26,775 bases of DNA from contig JBAYUH010000014.1 of the NCBI GenBank assembly GCA_041675185.1, positions 1-26,775 of the forward strand, written 5' to 3'. Below, piece after piece: positions 1 through 7,929 of the stretch (the stretch's first letter is position 1; each line of letters opens with the position of its first letter). Origin of the DNA: UBA1557 sp041675185 (GTDB lineage Bacteria; Patescibacteriota; Patescibacteriia; Magasanikbacterales; UBA922). Under the pieces are notes generated by a model. That model did not search any database, was not told the origin of the DNA, and saw only the letters and a program-made list of their open reading frames with translations. The translations under genes were made by a program, and so were the position numbers.

Positions 1-46
1 TGTGTTTTATTTTCAGGATTTTGTCTGATAAAATTATTTAGTTTTT

Positions 47-589
47 ATGTTAAAATTTTTTTTAAAAATATTTAAAACACCAAAAAATGTAATATCTTTT
101 CCAAAAAATGATCCAAGAAAAATGGATTTTTTTGAAATTGGTGAAAAAATACAAGACAAAGTAAAAAAAATGTTCAATGGATCTTTGGCTATAAGACAAA
201 TTGATGCTGGGTCTGATAATTCTTGTGAACAAGAATTAGTCGCTCTTTCTAATAGTTTTTACGATATTGAACGTTTTGGTATCCATTTTGTAGCTTCTCC
301 AAGACATGCTGACATGTTATTAGTAACTGGCCCTGTAACACGAAATATGGCTAAGGCTCTCAAGGATGCTTATGATGGTACTCCTAATCCCAAGATTGTT
401 GTTGCGGTAGGTGATGATGCTATTGATGGTGGAATATTTCGAGATTCTTATGCGGTTTTAAATGGTGTTGATTCAGTAATCCCAGTAGATTATCAGATTC
501 CTGGTGATCCTCCAACCCCAATGACGATTATCTATTCTTTACTTAATATTCTTGAAACATTAGAAAATAAATCTTTGTCAAAAAAATAA
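47..589 (+). CDS. hyfI: NuoB/HyfI-like small subunit of a group 4 hydrogenase-related complex, cluster ligands mostly replaced
   Basis: This 180-residue protein belongs to the family that in complex I and group 4 hydrogenases carries the [4Fe-4S] cluster passing electrons to or from the large subunit. The family landmarks are present: DAGS at 54-57 region, GPVT, a VAVGDDAIDGG segment and IPGDPPTP. Where relatives read C-x-x-C-E, this one reads D57-N-S-C60-E. Where they read GDC, it has D124, and where they read PGCPP, it has D154. Three of the four cluster cysteines are therefore Asp and only Cys60 remains, so a normal [4Fe-4S] cluster is unlikely. It is shorter than E. coli HyfI because it lacks the C-terminal tail. 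It opens a tight operon, with one base before the next ATG. No Shine-Dalgarno is visible. Family is secure; the symbol marks family, not a proven function. Confidence 0.88.
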   Translation: MLKFFLKIFKTPKNVISFPKNDPRKMDFFEIGEKIQDKVKKMFNGSLAIRQIDAGSDNSCEQELVALSNSFYDIERFGIHFVASPRHADMLLVTGPVTRNMAKALKDAYDGTPNPKIVVAVGDDAIDGGIFRDSYAVLNGVDSVIPVDYQIPGDPPTPMTIIYSLLNILETLENKSLSKK

Positions 590-590
590 T

Positions 591-2642
591 ATGTTAGAAA
601 TTATTACATCTCCAATTAGTTTTTTTATTTTACTTTCATCATTTGTTGTTGGTGCTGTGGGTTCTTTGTTTTTTCAGAATAAAGATAAACAAGCTAATAT
701 TTGGAGTAGTTTTTTTTCTATTGTAGGATCTCTTTGGGGATTAGTTTTTTCAATTTCAACAATTTTAACAAAAAGTAATTTGTTATTTAGCCTAAATAAA
801 TCTTTTTTTTCACTTCTTACCTTATCTTTTCATGTTGATTTGTTATCTAGTTTCTTTATTTTTGTCATCTCTCTTTTGGCTCTATTTTGTTCTATCTATG
901 GTTTAGGGTATGTTAAACATTTTTATAAAAAATATAATATTGGTGTTCTTGGTTTTTTTTATAATCTTTTTATTGGTAGTTTGTTTTTGGTAGTATCAGC
1001 TTCAAATGGTATATTTTTCCTTATTTTTTGGGAAATTATGTCAATCGCTTCTTATTTCCTAGTTGTCTATGATCATAATGATGCCAATAATGTGAAAGCA
1101 GGTTTGCTGTATTTAGTTATGACTTACGTTGGTACATCTTTTATTATTATATCTTTTTTACTTTTGTATAAATATATTGGATCTTTTGATTTTAGTGTGA
1201 TAAAAGATAATATTTCTCTTGTTCCTGTATTTATAAAAAATATTATTTTTATTTCAGCCTTTATTGGTTTTGGATTGAAGGCTGGTATTATTCCTTTACA
1301 TATTTGGTTACCAGCTGCTCACCCTGCTGCTCCTTCTCATGTTTCTGCTATGATGTCTGGCGTGATGATAAAAACTGGTATTTATATGATGGTGAGATTA
1401 TTTTTGGATATTCTTCAACCAGTACCACTTTGGTGGGGTCTTGTAGTGTTGATAGTGGGATCAATCTCAGCTCTTTTGGGTGTTTTGTATGCACTTACTG
1501 AACATGATATAAAAAGATTATTGGCTTATCACAGTATTGAAAATATTGGTATTATTTTGCTTGGTTTGGGAAGTGCTTTGACTTTTTATTCACTCAATCT
1601 ACCGGCATTAGCTTTACTTGGTTTGGTTGCTGCTTTGTTCCATACATTGAATCATGCTATTTTCAAGGCTTTGCTTTTTTTGAGTGCTGGTTCAGTAATA
1701 AATGAAGTGCATACACGAAATATGGAAGAATATGGTGGACTAATAAAGTATATGCCACAAACAGCTTTATTTTTTCTAGTTGGTTCTATTGCCATTTCTG
1801 CTCTACCTCCTTTCAATGGTTTTTTTAGTGAATGGTTGACTTATCAAGCTTTGTTTCAAGGAATAGCTCAAATGCATTTTTTGACACAATGGATTTTTGT
1901 TTTAGCAGCTGGTTCATTAGTATTTACTGGTGGTTTGGCATTAGCTTGTTTTGTAAAAGCTTTTGGTGTGACATTTTTAGCTCGTCCTAGAAGTCATGAA
2001 GTGATTCATGCTAAAGAATCAGTTTTTTCTATGCGTTTTGGTATGGCTGCTCTTGCTTTGTTAGCACTTTTGTTTGGTGTCTTTTCTGGATTGGTAACTA
2101 ATTTGTTAAAAATAATTAGTCAAAGTTTGACTATCTTCAAAAATTCAGCTTCAGCTGTTTCAGTTTTACCTTCTCAAGGTATGAGTGTGGAGAATGGATT
2201 TTCTTCAGTTTCTGGTCCTTTCATTTTTGGTTTGTTAGTTATAATTATTTTTTTGGTGTTTTTCATTTTTAAAAAAGTAATAAATAATAAACAAAAAATA
2301 AGTCTTACTAATACTTGGGATTGTGGTACGGACCTAACTCCACGTGCTGAAATAACTGCAACAGGATTTTCACGATCAATAATTCTAGTTTTCAAAGGTT
2401 TGCTTAGACCTACTATCCAACAAAATATAGAGTATTATGATGATCAAAATAGATATTTACCAAAATCAAGGACAGTGATTTTGAATATTAGTAACACATA
2501 TAATACTTATTTTTATCAGCCTTTACTCAAAGTAATTAATAAATTATCAATCAGAGCTAAAAAAATCCAAAATGGAAATATAAATCTTTACATTTCGTAT
2601 ATTTTTATAACACTTTTGTTGGTTCTATTAGTAATATTATAA
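591..2642 (+). CDS. hyfB: HyfB/NuoL-like proton-translocating antiporter subunit
   Basis: A 683-residue, very hydrophobic protein of the Mrp-antiporter/NuoL family, similar in length to E. coli HyfB (about 670). Roughly 14-16 membrane helices are visible. The ion-path residues of the family are kept: Glu148 in the FWEIMS helix, Lys230 in GLKAGIIPLH, and Lys359 in HAIFKALLFLS. The signature AHPAAPSHVSAMMSGVMIK is intact around residues 243-261. A Cys-containing soluble segment (TNTWDCG) precedes the last helix, as in HyfB proteins. It starts one base after the small subunit stop (TAATATG) and ends four bases before the HyfC-like gene, so translation is probably coupled. It should form one of the two ion channels of the complex. 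Its retained charged residues contrast with the lost redox ligands in the two soluble subunits. Confidence 0.93.
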   Translation: MLEIITSPISFFILLSSFVVGAVGSLFFQNKDKQANIWSSFFSIVGSLWGLVFSISTILTKSNLLFSLNKSFFSLLTLSFHVDLLSSFFIFVISLLALFCSIYGLGYVKHFYKKYNIGVLGFFYNLFIGSLFLVVSASNGIFFLIFWEIMSIASYFLVVYDHNDANNVKAGLLYLVMTYVGTSFIIISFLLLYKYIGSFDFSVIKDNISLVPVFIKNIIFISAFIGFGLKAGIIPLHIWLPAAHPAAPSHVSAMMSGVMIKTGIYMMVRLFLDILQPVPLWWGLVVLIVGSISALLGVLYALTEHDIKRLLAYHSIENIGIILLGLGSALTFYSLNLPALALLGLVAALFHTLNHAIFKALLFLSAGSVINEVHTRNMEEYGGLIKYMPQTALFFLVGSIAISALPPFNGFFSEWLTYQALFQGIAQMHFLTQWIFVLAAGSLVFTGGLALACFVKAFGVTFLARPRSHEVIHAKESVFSMRFGMAALALLALLFGVFSGLVTNLLKIISQSLTIFKNSASAVSVLPSQGMSVENGFSSVSGPFIFGLLVIIIFLVFFIFKKVINNKQKISLTNTWDCGTDLTPRAEITATGFSRSIILVFKGLLRPTIQQNIEYYDDQNRYLPKSRTVILNISNTYNTYFYQPLLKVINKLSIRAKKIQNGNINLYISYIFITLLLVLLVIL

Positions 2643-2646
2643 TTTT

Positions 2647-3582
2647 ATGACAATCTTTGTTTGGATAATCCAATTGTTTTTTGTACCAGCACTTTCACCA
2701 CTCTGTATTGGTATAATTAGAAAAATAAAAGCTAAATTACAAAATCGTCAAGGTGCAAATGTTTTTCAACCTTATAAAGATATTTGGAAGCTTTTACATA
2801 AAGATGAAGTGGTGAGTAAAGATGCTTCATGGATTTTTAGATTTACTCCTTACATTGTTTTTGCTGTAACAATAGTAGTTGGGTTGAGTATCCCTATTTT
2901 TTTGTCACGCATTTCTGAGTTTGGTGCTAGTGATATTTTGATTATTGTCTACACTTTGGCTATTGGTACTTTTTTTATGGCTTTGTCTGGTATGGATACA
3001 GGTAGTGCTTTTGGTGGTTTTGGTTCAAGTCGTGAGATGACTGTGTCTGCGTTGGCTGAAGGTGGGTTTATTTTTTCACTTCTCACAATGGCTTTATTGG
3101 CTGGTTCTACCAATTTGTTTGTTATGTCTGATGTTACAAGAACAATAACTAGTCAATCATTTTTGCCAACCATATTGGCTTTTGGAGGATTTTTTATTGT
3201 CTTATTGGCTGAGACTTCTAGATTTCCTTTTGATAATCCTGCTACCCATCTAGAATTGACCATGATTCATGAGGCTATGATTTTGGAATATTCTGGTAAA
3301 CGTTTAGCACTTATGGAATGGGCCGCATCAAACAAGTTGCTTATATTTATTATTCTTGGTGTAAACATATTTTTTCCGTTTGGTTTGGTTATAAATGGGG
3401 GTTGGGGTATGATAATTTTAAGTATTTTTTATTTTTTAGTAAAAATATTTTTGTTTTGTTTAGCTATTGCTGTTTTGGAATCAAGCATGGCTAAATTTAG
3501 ATTTTTTCGACTACCTGACCTTTTGTTAATCTCCTTTATTTTTAATGTAGTGGCAATAGGTCTTATTCAATGGTCCAGGTAA
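2647..3582 (+). CDS. hyfC: HyfC/HycD/NuoH-like membrane anchor subunit
   Basis: This 311-residue membrane protein matches the HyfC/HycD (NuoH, complex I ND1) family, whose E. coli member is about 315 residues. It joins the soluble redox arm to the antiporter subunits. Seven to eight helices can be drawn. Conserved stretches include NRQGANVFQPYKD near residue 33-45, AEGGFIFSLLTMALL, and the charged loop SRFPFDNPATHLELTMIHEAMILEYSGK cut here as SRFPFDNPATHLE plus HEAMILEYSG around residues 190-220. The Glu and Asp residues of this loop, which form the link between redox site and ion channels in relatives, are present. It lies four bases after hyfB and one base before the next gene. The function in a redox-altered complex is inferred. 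Confidence 0.92.
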   Translation: MTIFVWIIQLFFVPALSPLCIGIIRKIKAKLQNRQGANVFQPYKDIWKLLHKDEVVSKDASWIFRFTPYIVFAVTIVVGLSIPIFLSRISEFGASDILIIVYTLAIGTFFMALSGMDTGSAFGGFGSSREMTVSALAEGGFIFSLLTMALLAGSTNLFVMSDVTRTITSQSFLPTILAFGGFFIVLLAETSRFPFDNPATHLELTMIHEAMILEYSGKRLALMEWAASNKLLIFIILGVNIFFPFGLVINGGWGMIILSIFYFLVKIFLFCLAIAVLESSMAKFRFFRLPDLLLISFIFNVVAIGLIQWSR

Positions 3583-3583
3583 G

Positions 3584-4264
3584 GTGTTTAAATTTGATTT
3601 ATCTTATCAGAAATTTATGAATTTATTATTTTTACAATTTTTATCAGGCACAATCTTATTGTTGATTATTTTACTTCTTATTATGAAGAAAAATTTTTCA
3701 GTTGTGTTTGCTTATGGATTACAATCATTGATTGTGGTTATTATTTTGCTTAATTCTTTTTTCGAAAAAGGTGGATTACTGATGCTCTTGGCAATTTTAG
3801 TAATTTTGGTAATCAAAGTAATTTTAGCACCTGTATTTTTTATTCGTTTGATAAAAAAATATGCTTTGTCTTTTTCTGCAAGTACTTATCTTAGTACACC
3901 TATGACATTGATTGTTATTACAATTTTAGTTTCTATAGTACATTCCCACAAATTTTTACCATTGACTAGTATAGTTCCAGATCATCAAGTTTTACTATCA
4001 CTTTCTTTGTCTGCAATATTCCTTTCTTTATTTTTGATAGTCAATCGTAAAGGCGCTTTGTCACAAATTATTGGTATTCTTTCTTTTGAAAATAGTATTG
4101 TAGTATTTGCTGTTTTTGCTAATCTTGAACAATCAGCAACATTGCAATTGGGAATTATTTTTGATATTTTTGTTTGGTTAATGATCGCAACAGTTTTTAT
4201 TTCAATGCTTTATAAACATTTTGGAACACTAGATGTCTCCTCTATGAAACATTTAACAGATTAA
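3584..4264 (+). CDS. hyfE: HyfE-like (NuoK-type) membrane subunit
   Basis: A 226-residue protein with about six or seven hydrophobic helices, matching HyfE of hydrogenase-4 (216 residues in E. coli), whose C-terminal half corresponds to complex I NuoK. Sequence identity in this family is low, so the call rests mainly on length, topology and position between hyfC and hyfF. It starts with GTG at 3584, one base after the hyfC stop; the next in-frame ATG (3617, in KFMNLLF) is possible but would leave a larger gap than elsewhere in this operon. It ends four bases before hyfF. A membrane role beside the antiporter subunits is inferred from family and context. Confidence 0.8.
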   Translation: MFKFDLSYQKFMNLLFLQFLSGTILLLIILLLIMKKNFSVVFAYGLQSLIVVIILLNSFFEKGGLLMLLAILVILVIKVILAPVFFIRLIKKYALSFSASTYLSTPMTLIVITILVSIVHSHKFLPLTSIVPDHQVLLSLSLSAIFLSLFLIVNRKGALSQIIGILSFENSIVVFAVFANLEQSATLQLGIIFDIFVWLMIATVFISMLYKHFGTLDVSSMKHLTD

Positions 4265-4268
4265 AACT

Positions 4269-5714
4269 ATGGAAATTTTATTTATAATTATAACTTTAGT
4301 TGTTGCTGCTGTGATAAATTTAATGACTAAAAGAAAGGTAATTATTGAAGTAATTTCACTAATTTCTTCTTTTGTTGCATTGATAGGATCAATTATTTTG
4401 GCTTTGAAAGTATCCTCCTCAGGACTTTTTGCACCATGGTCTGGACGTTTTTTCTCAATTGATAGCTTAGGTGCAATAATAATTTTAATTTTAGGCTTAG
4501 TTGGTTTTGCTACCACTATCTATTCTATACAATATCTTCGTCAAGAAATAAACAAAGACATTATTGGTTTTAAGCGTTTTAAGGAATATTTTATTTTGTT
4601 AAATATATTTTTTGCAGCCATGTTTTTGGCAACAACTGCTAGTAATCCTATTTTTACTTGGATTTCTATCGAAGGAACTACATTATCTACTGCTTTTTTG
4701 ATTAGTTTTTACAATAAACCATCTGCAATTGAGGGTGCTTGGAAATATCTAATTATTAATTCTATTGGTTTGCTTTTAGGATTCTTTGGTACTTTGCTGT
4801 TTTTTACTTCTATTGATTTATCTAGTGTTGGTTTAGTTGACTGGCATTCGTTGTCATTAAACGCTATTCATCTTGATCCACTACTTGCCAAAATTGCTTT
4901 TGTTTTTGTACTTATAGGCTATGGAACAAAGGTTGGTTTGGTTCCTATGCATACCTGGAAGCCTGATGCTTATAGTAAAGCACCAGCACCTATTGGAGCT
5001 TTATTATCTAGTGCTTTATTACCAATTTCTTTTGTTATTATTTTGAGATACAAAGCTATAACTGACATAGCGGTTGGTCCTTTATTTAGTCAAAAATTAT
5101 TGATTACTTTTGGATTTTTGTCTATTGCGGTAGCCGCTTTGATAATGTTTAATGCCAAAAATTACAAAAGACTCTTAGCTTATTCTAGTATTGAAAATGC
5201 TGGAGTGATGGCTCTTGGTTTTGGTTTTGGTGGTATAGGTATTTTTGCTGCTGTACTACATTTGATTTATCATTCTTGTGTAAAAGTTGTTCTTTTTTTA
5301 TCATCTGGTAATCTATTACTTAAGTATGGTTCAGCCAAAATTTTTAATATCAAAGGAGCTTTGAAAGTTATTCCCGCTACTAGTATTATATTTATAATAG
5401 GTTTTTTGATTGTAACAGGAATACCACCATTTGGTATGTTTATGACTAAGCTTTATATTTTATCGGCTGGTATGAAAGATTACCCACTTGTCAGTGTGTT
5501 TGCTTTGTTTTTTCTAGTATTAGTTTTTGTAAGTTTCTTAAAACATGTTAGTGCTATGTTTTTTGGAGAGAAGCCTGAAAATATCGAAAAAGGTGAAAAA
5601 AATATTTGGTTACTTATCCCGCAAATTTCACTTATAGTTATTATTATAATTTTAAGTTTTTATTTACCACCTTTTTTACACACTTTAATTAACAATGTCG
5701 TTTTGCAATACTAA
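4269..5714 (+). CDS. hyfF: HyfF/NuoN-like proton-translocating antiporter subunit
   Basis: A 481-residue second antiporter-type subunit, close to the NuoN/HyfF size class. The conserved channel features can be seen: Glu in FTWISIEGTTLS near residue 137, Lys in GYGTKVGLVPMHTWKPDA near 222, and Lys in HSCVKVVLFLSSGN near 341. The segment YSKAPAPIGALLSS matches the family signature after the TM7 lysine. About 13-14 helices are predicted by eye. The gene follows hyfE by four bases. Its stop codon at 5712-5714 is directly followed by a TATG that I take as the start of the large subunit. The retained Lys/Glu set suggests the membrane arm still moves ions. Confidence 0.92.
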   Translation: MEILFIIITLVVAAVINLMTKRKVIIEVISLISSFVALIGSIILALKVSSSGLFAPWSGRFFSIDSLGAIIILILGLVGFATTIYSIQYLRQEINKDIIGFKRFKEYFILLNIFFAAMFLATTASNPIFTWISIEGTTLSTAFLISFYNKPSAIEGAWKYLIINSIGLLLGFFGTLLFFTSIDLSSVGLVDWHSLSLNAIHLDPLLAKIAFVFVLIGYGTKVGLVPMHTWKPDAYSKAPAPIGALLSSALLPISFVIILRYKAITDIAVGPLFSQKLLITFGFLSIAVAALIMFNAKNYKRLLAYSSIENAGVMALGFGFGGIGIFAAVLHLIYHSCVKVVLFLSSGNLLLKYGSAKIFNIKGALKVIPATSIIFIIGFLIVTGIPPFGMFMTKLYILSAGMKDYPLVSVFALFFLVLVFVSFLKHVSAMFFGEKPENIEKGEKNIWLLIPQISLIVIIIILSFYLPPFLHTLINNVVLQY

Positions 5715-5715
5715 T

Positions 5716-7287
5716 ATGCTAAAAGAAAAAATACAATTATATATTCCTAAAAACGCCAAAGTTGATTATCATGATAATCTAGCTATTTTTGAAGTTTCTA
5801 TTTCACAAATAAATGAAGTAATAAATGATTTGTATAACGAAAAAAAACTTTTACTTAAACTTGTTACAGCCACAGATGAACGTAAAGAGTCTGGTGTTTT
5901 CAAAATTTGGTATTTATTTGGAGTACCTGGTGATAATTTTTTTGTTTGTCCTTTTGTTGAACTGAAAAACAAAATTGAATTTCCTTCGCTTGCTCATATC
6001 GTGCCTGAAATATTGAATTACGAAAGAAGAATACAAACTTTTTTTGGTCTTAAGGCAATAGGTATTCCAGATAATAGGCCAATAATTTTGCATGAAAATT
6101 ATCCAAATGATGTTTTTCCTCTTCGCAAAGATTTTGAGTGGAAAACTAAATTGAAAAAATCTACTGGCAAATATGAATTTCAAGAAGTGAAAGGTGAGGG
6201 GATTTATGAAATTCCTGTTGGACCAATTCATGCTGGTATTATTGAACCTGGACATTTTCGTTTTAGTATGGCTGGAGAAAGTATTGTACAACTAGAACCA
6301 CGTTTAGGCTATGTACACAAAGGTAGTGAAAAATTATTTGAAGTTTTACCTCTTGATAAAAAAGTACGTTTAGCAGAAAAAATTTCTGGTGACAGTTCTT
6401 TTAGTCACTCCTTAGCTTTTTGCCAAGCAGTAGAAAAATTGGCAAATTTAGATGTCCCAAAACGTGCTTTGTATTTGAGAACTATTTTTGCTGAATTAGA
6501 AAGATTAGCAAATCATTTTGGAGATATTGGAGCTATTATGATGGATACTGGTTTTAGTTTTGGTGGATCAAATGGATCACGTTTGAGAGAGATGATTATA
6601 CAGATAAATGAAAAATTGACAGGAAGCAGATTTTTGCGTCAGGTCAATAATGTCGGAGGTGTGATGAAAGATATAAATAATAATGATAAAGAATACTTGA
6701 GTAAGACACTTGCAAATATTAGTAAAGATTTTGAAGAGGTAATAGATATTTCAGAAAATAGCGCTTCTGTATTTAATCGTCTCAAAGGTGCAGGTATACT
6801 CACTTTGGAAAGTGCTACTAACCATGGTGTTGTAGGTGTCGCTGGTAGGGCTGCTGGCTTAGCACATGATACACGTTTTGATTATCCTTATGCTGCTTAT
6901 AAAGAAATTTCTATAGGTAATATGCCAGTAGAGAAAGATGGCGACGTCAAAGCAAGATTTCAAATTCGTATTGCAGAAATCCGTAATGCAATAAACACAA
7001 TACAAAATGCTCTAAAAAAATTACCAGAAGGTAATATCAATATTGCCAATATTTCTTTGCAGTTAAAAAAGAATGCTCTTTCTGTAAGTATGGTAGAAGG
7101 TTGGCGTGGAGAAATAGTCTATTTTGTAACTACAGATTTACAGGGTAATATAAGTAGAGTAGCACCTCGTGATCCATCATTTGTCAATTGGTCAGCATTG
7201 GGAGAAGCTGGTTTTGATAACGTTATTCCTGATTTTCCTCTAATTAACAAGAGTTTCAATTTATCATATACAGGAAATGATCTATAA
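5716..7287 (+). CDS. hyfG: HyfG/HycE-like large subunit (NuoC-NuoD fusion) lacking all four [NiFe] cysteines
   Basis: A 523-residue protein with an N-terminal NuoC-like domain (about 1-145, ending in YPNDVFPLRKDF) and a [NiFe]-large-subunit/NuoD-like domain (about 155-523, with GPIHAG and EPGHFRF). In true hydrogenases the active site is held by CxxC near the start of this domain and DPCxxC near the end. Here the first motif reads S224-G-D-S227 and the second D-P-S488-F-V-N491, so all four metal ligands are gone. The tail is short, in keeping with no need for the maturation protease. The start at 5716 (TAATATG) is preferred to the ATG at 5695, because that one overlaps hyfF and adds seven unlike residues. 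It is the last operon gene, followed by a terminator. Family is certain; the reaction, if any, is unknown. Confidence 0.9.
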   Translation: MLKEKIQLYIPKNAKVDYHDNLAIFEVSISQINEVINDLYNEKKLLLKLVTATDERKESGVFKIWYLFGVPGDNFFVCPFVELKNKIEFPSLAHIVPEILNYERRIQTFFGLKAIGIPDNRPIILHENYPNDVFPLRKDFEWKTKLKKSTGKYEFQEVKGEGIYEIPVGPIHAGIIEPGHFRFSMAGESIVQLEPRLGYVHKGSEKLFEVLPLDKKVRLAEKISGDSSFSHSLAFCQAVEKLANLDVPKRALYLRTIFAELERLANHFGDIGAIMMDTGFSFGGSNGSRLREMIIQINEKLTGSRFLRQVNNVGGVMKDINNNDKEYLSKTLANISKDFEEVIDISENSASVFNRLKGAGILTLESATNHGVVGVAGRAAGLAHDTRFDYPYAAYKEISIGNMPVEKDGDVKARFQIRIAEIRNAINTIQNALKKLPEGNINIANISLQLKKNALSVSMVEGWRGEIVYFVTTDLQGNISRVAPRDPSFVNWSALGEAGFDNVIPDFPLINKSFNLSYTGNDL

Positions 7288-7334
7288 AATATACTAATAA
7301 ATTGAGAATTATTTTTAGTTTCATATAAACACTC

Positions 7335-7362
7335 AAAACAATCCAAATAGGGTTGTTTTTTT
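7335..7362 (+). terminator. Intrinsic terminator of the hyf-like operon
   Basis: A ten-pair stem (AAAACAATCC at 7335-7344 with GGGTTGTTTT at 7350-7359, one G-T pair) closes a five-base loop and runs straight into a run of T to 7362. It lies about 50 bases after the large-subunit stop. This separates the operon from the accessory cassette. Confidence 0.8.
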
Positions 7363-7439
7363 GTTTGTAACAAGTTTTAAAAAATAAACTACCATTTTGT
7401 CTATTAAACCCCTATTTTAAATAAAGTATTATATCCATA

Positions 7440-7448
7440 TTGTCTAGT
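7440..7448. repeat. Direct repeat, left copy
   Basis: TTGTCTAGT, identical to the copy at 7930-7938. The two copies flank the promoter and gene of higher GC, as a target-site duplication would. The left copy also overlaps the palindrome at 7442-7455. Chance is not excluded for nine bases. Confidence 0.4.
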
Positions 7449-7455
7449 CCTAGAC
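7442..7455. promoter_or_regulatory. Palindrome, possible operator
   Basis: GTCTAG-TC-CTAGAC is a perfect 6+6 inverted repeat with a two-base centre. It ends two bases before the -35 box of the promoter at 7458. A dimeric regulator bound here would touch RNA polymerase. The regulator is unknown and binding is inference. Confidence 0.45.
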
Positions 7456-7457
7456 TC

Positions 7458-7486
7458 TTGACAAGTGAATTGACAAGTATTATCAT
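7458..7486 (+). promoter_or_regulatory. Strong sigma70-type promoter for the NTF2-like gene
   Basis: TTGACA (7458-7463, perfect -35 consensus), a 17-base spacer and TATCAT (7481-7486). The -35 lies in a direct repeat: TTGACAAGT occurs at 7458-7466 and again at 7470-7478. Start of transcription would be near 7493, giving a leader of about 70 bases. Confidence 0.6.
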
Positions 7487-7504
7487 ATTGTTTGTGTCAA
7501 AAAA

Positions 7505-7546
7505 GGGAGTCAGAGATCGTGGAGTGTTTCCACGTTCTATTTCTCC
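7505..7546 (+). promoter_or_regulatory. Structured leader hairpin
   Basis: CGTGGA (7518-7523) pairs with TCCACG (7529-7534) over a five-base loop. Flanking AGA/TCT and GGAG/CTCC pairs can extend the stem out to 7506-7546 with internal loops. It ends just before the ribosome binding site AGAGGG (7553-7558), so it could stabilise the mRNA or affect initiation. There is no T-run, so it is not a terminator. Confidence 0.4.
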
Positions 7547-7564
7547 TAAAAAAGAGGGTTTATA

Positions 7565-7921
7565 ATGAAAGAACTTTTGGAAAAGTGGTTTGATGCTTTG
7601 CACAGCGGTGATTCAATGAGGATTTCCTCATTGTATGCAGACAGAGCTTCGTTTCTTCCTACTATGTCGGGAGACCACAAGGTCGGCGTCAATGGCGCTG
7701 AGGAGTATTTTCAGGGTTTCTTGAGGAGAAGACCACAAGGTCGTATTCTCCACTTGGAGATTCCCTTCCAGAGTGAAGATGCAGTTCTTCATTCTGGACT
7801 TTATGAGTTTCAGATCATTGGTTCACACCAACCGGTTCGAGCTCGATTCAGCTTTTTTTGGTCGAAGATGAGAGACGGTGAGTGGAGAATCACACACCAT
7901 CACTCGTCAGTAAGCCCGTGA
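7565..7921 (+). CDS. CaMKII-association-domain/SnoaL-like (NTF2-fold) protein, probably acquired
   Basis: A 118-residue soluble protein with the NTF2-like pattern of the CaMKII association domain / SgcJ-EcaC group. It has an N-terminal helix with W8 and LHSGD, LYADRASFLPTMS near 23-36, EEYFQGFLRRRPQGRI near 46-62, the strand SGLYEF, then VRARFSFFW and a terminal WRITHHHSS. These proteins form small barrels that bind ligands or oligomerise; a catalytic role is not shown. Counting by hand, 7561-7920 is 166/360 G+C (46%), against about 20-38% in neighbouring genes. Codons such as AGG, CGG and CCG are frequent only here. It also has a clear Shine-Dalgarno (AGAGGG, six bases upstream), unlike almost all other genes in the window. 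Together with its own promoter and flanking repeats this suggests transfer. The real substrate is unknown. Confidence 0.82.
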   Translation: MKELLEKWFDALHSGDSMRISSLYADRASFLPTMSGDHKVGVNGAEEYFQGFLRRRPQGRILHLEIPFQSEDAVLHSGLYEFQIIGSHQPVRARFSFFWSKMRDGEWRITHHHSSVSP

Positions 7922-7929
7922 GGACTTAT

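Noticed and set aside
1..46. Tail of an upstream gene
   Set aside because: Frames end at 28, 41 and 75, with short hydrophobic or mixed tails. Nothing shows which, if any, is coding.
5695..5715. Upstream start of the large subunit overlapping hyfF
   Set aside because: It adds seven residues unlike the family; ATG 5716 right after the hyfF stop matches the TAA-n-ATG style of this operon.
47..7287. Formate hydrogenlyase or hydrogenase-4
   Set aside because: Gene order and fold fit, but all [NiFe] cysteines and three of four cluster cysteines are missing, so hydrogenase activity is not supported.
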